64,000 nt of DNA, from the NCBI RefSeq assembly GCF_002807055.1, contig NZ_NIXN01000006.1, forward strand, positions 1-64,000, in the 5' to 3' direction. Shown one piece after another: positions 62,729 to 64,000 of the stretch. This DNA is from Confluentibacter citreus (lineage in GTDB: Bacteria > Bacteroidota > Bacteroidia > Flavobacteriales > Flavobacteriaceae). Within the stretch, counting starts at the first letter, position 1. The number at the start of each line of letters is the position of its first letter. Position numbers and translations under genes: made by a program. The notes below the pieces were generated by a model, which was given only the letters and a program-made list of their open reading frames with translations, did not search any database and was not told where the DNA came from.

Positions 62729-62798
62729 TGCTGTTCCAGTTATAATTTTTAGTGTTTACTAAATGACCTGTGTTTTGATTGTTGTTTAAAGTTCTCAT
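62712..62798 (-). CDS. Possible 28-residue small protein
   Basis: ATG 62796-62798, stop TAA 62712-62714. Sequence begins MRTLNNNQNTGHLVNTKN and ends WNSKRRYR, a basic C-terminus. The stop lies in the loop of the 62701-62728 hairpin. No other gene overlaps here. It may be a true small protein or a fragment of noncoding regulatory RNA. Confidence 0.35.
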   Translation of the reverse strand: MRTLNNNQNTGHLVNTKNYNWNSKRRYR

Positions 62799-63089
62799 GA
62801 TGTTTGTTTTTTAATTGATTTATATTGTATAGACGATAACAAATTAAAATTGTTACAGTACTATGTATAACATAATATTAAATTAACATAATATTAAGAA
62901 TAGAGGAGGATTTGATATTATAAATTTATTAGTTGCAAGCTAAAAACAGTTTTAGGAATGGTTTTTGTGTTAAAACAATGCAAAAAGACATGTGCTTAGT
63001 TAAACGTTTCAGATAAAGGAATATCTTTGATAACTAATTAAGTTTATGGATTATAAATAAACCCAATTCATTTATAATATATTGAAACT

Positions 63090-63773
63090 GTGAAACTTTA
63101 TTTTTCATTTTTTATATTACTGTTTTTCGTAGCATCTATGAATGCTCAAATTGATAGCAGAAATAACTCAATTTCAATACCAGCTATAGAGAGCCCTAAG
63201 GATTCTTCAAATTCAAAAAGTATATTGCCATCAAAACCGAATGAAAGCACTAATACCTTTAAAGGCTTATCAACACCAAAAACAACGCGTGAATTTAATT
63301 TTCCTAAAAAAGAATTTTCCATGACTGGCGGTGAGGTATTTGGAAATCCCGGGGAATTGTATACCAAGAAACTGGATAATCACATAGAAAGCACAAGGTT
63401 GTTAACTCCAGATGAAATTGAACAACGAAACGGTAGTAGAACCGATCAGTTTTTTGGGGATTTTAAAAGTAAGGCCAAGTTTGTGAATATTGCCTATCGT
63501 GACCATGGTGCTGTAGATGGGGATTTGATTCAAGTTAGGGTTAACGATGATGTTGTGTTGGCACGTGTATTTTTAACAAATAGCTTTTCTGGATTGAAAC
63601 TCGATTTAAAGCCCGGAATAAATAAAATAGATTTCGTCGCTCTTAATCAAGGTGAATCTGGGCCAAATACTGCAGAATTCATCGTGGTTGATGATGCGGG
63701 GAATGTTGTATCTTCAAACCAATGGAATTTAGCAACAGGCGTAAAAGCAACTATTATCCTTATTAAGGAATAA
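63090..63773 (+). CDS. Secreted protein of unknown function
   Basis: 227 residues with a GTG start (63090-63092); the signal peptide (MKLYFSFFILLFFVASMNAQ) leaves no ATG choice. A low-complexity linker (about 20-75) precedes a C-terminal domain (about 125-227) with strand blocks KFVNIAYRDHGAVDGDLIQVRVNDDVVLARVFLT, LKPGINKIDFVALNQGESGPNTAEFIVVDD, suggesting a beta-sandwich with a Ca-binding-type DGD turn. No named family recognised. Likely periplasmic or surface-exposed. Confidence 0.75.
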   Translation: MKLYFSFFILLFFVASMNAQIDSRNNSISIPAIESPKDSSNSKSILPSKPNESTNTFKGLSTPKTTREFNFPKKEFSMTGGEVFGNPGELYTKKLDNHIESTRLLTPDEIEQRNGSRTDQFFGDFKSKAKFVNIAYRDHGAVDGDLIQVRVNDDVVLARVFLTNSFSGLKLDLKPGINKIDFVALNQGESGPNTAEFIVVDDAGNVVSSNQWNLATGVKATIILIKE

Positions 63774-63775
63774 TG

Positions 63776-64000
63776 TTAACCAACAATTTCATCAATCAAT
63801 TTTAATTCTTCTACTGTAAACTTTAAGTTATCCAAAGCTTTTACATTTTCCTTTAATTGATTGGTGCTACTAGCTCCAACCAGCACAGAGCTTACTTGTG
63901 GCTGTCTTAAAAGCCATGCAATAGCCATTTGCGATAATTTTTGTTCACGTTTCATAGCAATGGCATTTAACGATTTCACTTTTTCAATATTATTTTTTAC
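63776..64000 (-). CDS. Aldo/keto reductase, C-terminal part only (cut at the right edge)
   Basis: The minus-strand frame is open from the right edge (64000) to the stop at 63776-63778, giving the last 74 residues. The text KLSQMAIAWLLRQPQVSSVLVGASSTNQL followed by KENVKALDNLKFTVEELKLIDEI is typical of the C-terminal NADPH-binding region of the YghZ/Kv-beta-like AKR group. The catalytic N-terminal part lies outside the window, so substrate specificity cannot be judged. Confidence 0.85.
   Translation of the reverse strand, partial: VKNNIEKVKSLNAIAMKREQKLSQMAIAWLLRQPQVSSVLVGASSTNQLKENVKALDNLKFTVEELKLIDEIVG

Larger units (their letters stand above)
62467..63089. other. Intergenic region with two tiny minus-strand ORFs and a hairpin
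   Basis: About 620 bp between two plus-strand genes. It holds two small minus-strand ORFs (62525-62659 and 62712-62798) and a perfect hairpin at 62701-62728, listed separately. The remaining part (62830-63080) is AT-rich. No tRNA or known ncRNA was recognised. Confidence 0.55.

Overview
The window reads as a chromosomal segment of a low-GC member of the Bacteroidota, most likely a marine member of the Flavobacteriaceae; the genus cannot be fixed from sequence alone. Support comes from the -7 promoter motif TAnnTTTG, absence of strong Shine-Dalgarno sequences, many SPII lipoproteins and TlpA/DUF4369-type secreted proteins, flavobacterial family content (DUF3822, DUF1835, DUF4126, ThuA, DUF5117-type metalloprotease), a fused branched-chain 2-oxoacid dehydrogenase E1, and several families of intergenic palindromes. 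No tRNA, rRNA, CRISPR, prophage or insertion sequence was seen. The only recognised RNA gene is RNase P RNA (rnpB).

Layout. 1-2111 (minus): a secreted PKD/HYR-repeat protein cut by the left edge. 2605-6264 (plus): sixA-ppk1-ppx polyphosphate block, then a beta-barrel protein and convergent miaE. 7649-14067 (plus): a complete six-gene ebo cluster (eboA to eboF), a metabolite-traffic system whose substrate is unknown in this kind of organism. 14074-19610: a lipoprotein and dnaX on minus, rnpB on plus, an NTF2-like lipoprotein, and rsmD with two conserved companions. 19738-24355 (plus): RecD-like helicase, DUF4126, kdsB, a HAD phosphatase and a kdnB-like dehydrogenase, pointing to Kdo or 8-amino-Kdo for lipid A/LPS. 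24518-35799: a large zinc metalloprotease, an NYN-LOTUS protein, ThuA and Gfo/Idh/MocA proteins, a propeller-like lipoprotein, YebC, pterin dehydratase bracketed by repeats, an NAD-binding protein, glutaminase and gcvT.

35944-41525 (all minus): chromate transporter, DoxX, methyltransferase, then an ArsR-headed operon (arsR, small thioredoxin, OsmC, ArsP-like permease, ArsF-like, ArsG-like) with a perfect palindromic operator at the arsR start. 42717-47178 (minus): sugar operon with a GPH-type symporter, a GH1 beta-glucosidase and a secreted aldose epimerase. 48856-53917 (minus): the threonine operon thrA-thrB-thrC preceded by a threonine-rich leader peptide that looks like a classical attenuator leader. 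54067-64000: Nnr (NAD(P)HX repair), TlpA-like protein, a four-gene minus operon (IPNS-like oxygenase, SUI1/eIF1, DUF1835, nucleoside phosphorylase), bkd E1 fusion, a 3D-domain lipoprotein, two possible tiny proteins, a secreted protein, and an aldo/keto reductase cut by the right edge.

The strongest leads for new biology are the ebo cluster, the thr leader, the ArsR operon with its operator, the phased TTTTATCGA boxes upstream of sixA, the two tiny ORFs near 62.6 kb and the nested intergenic palindromes.
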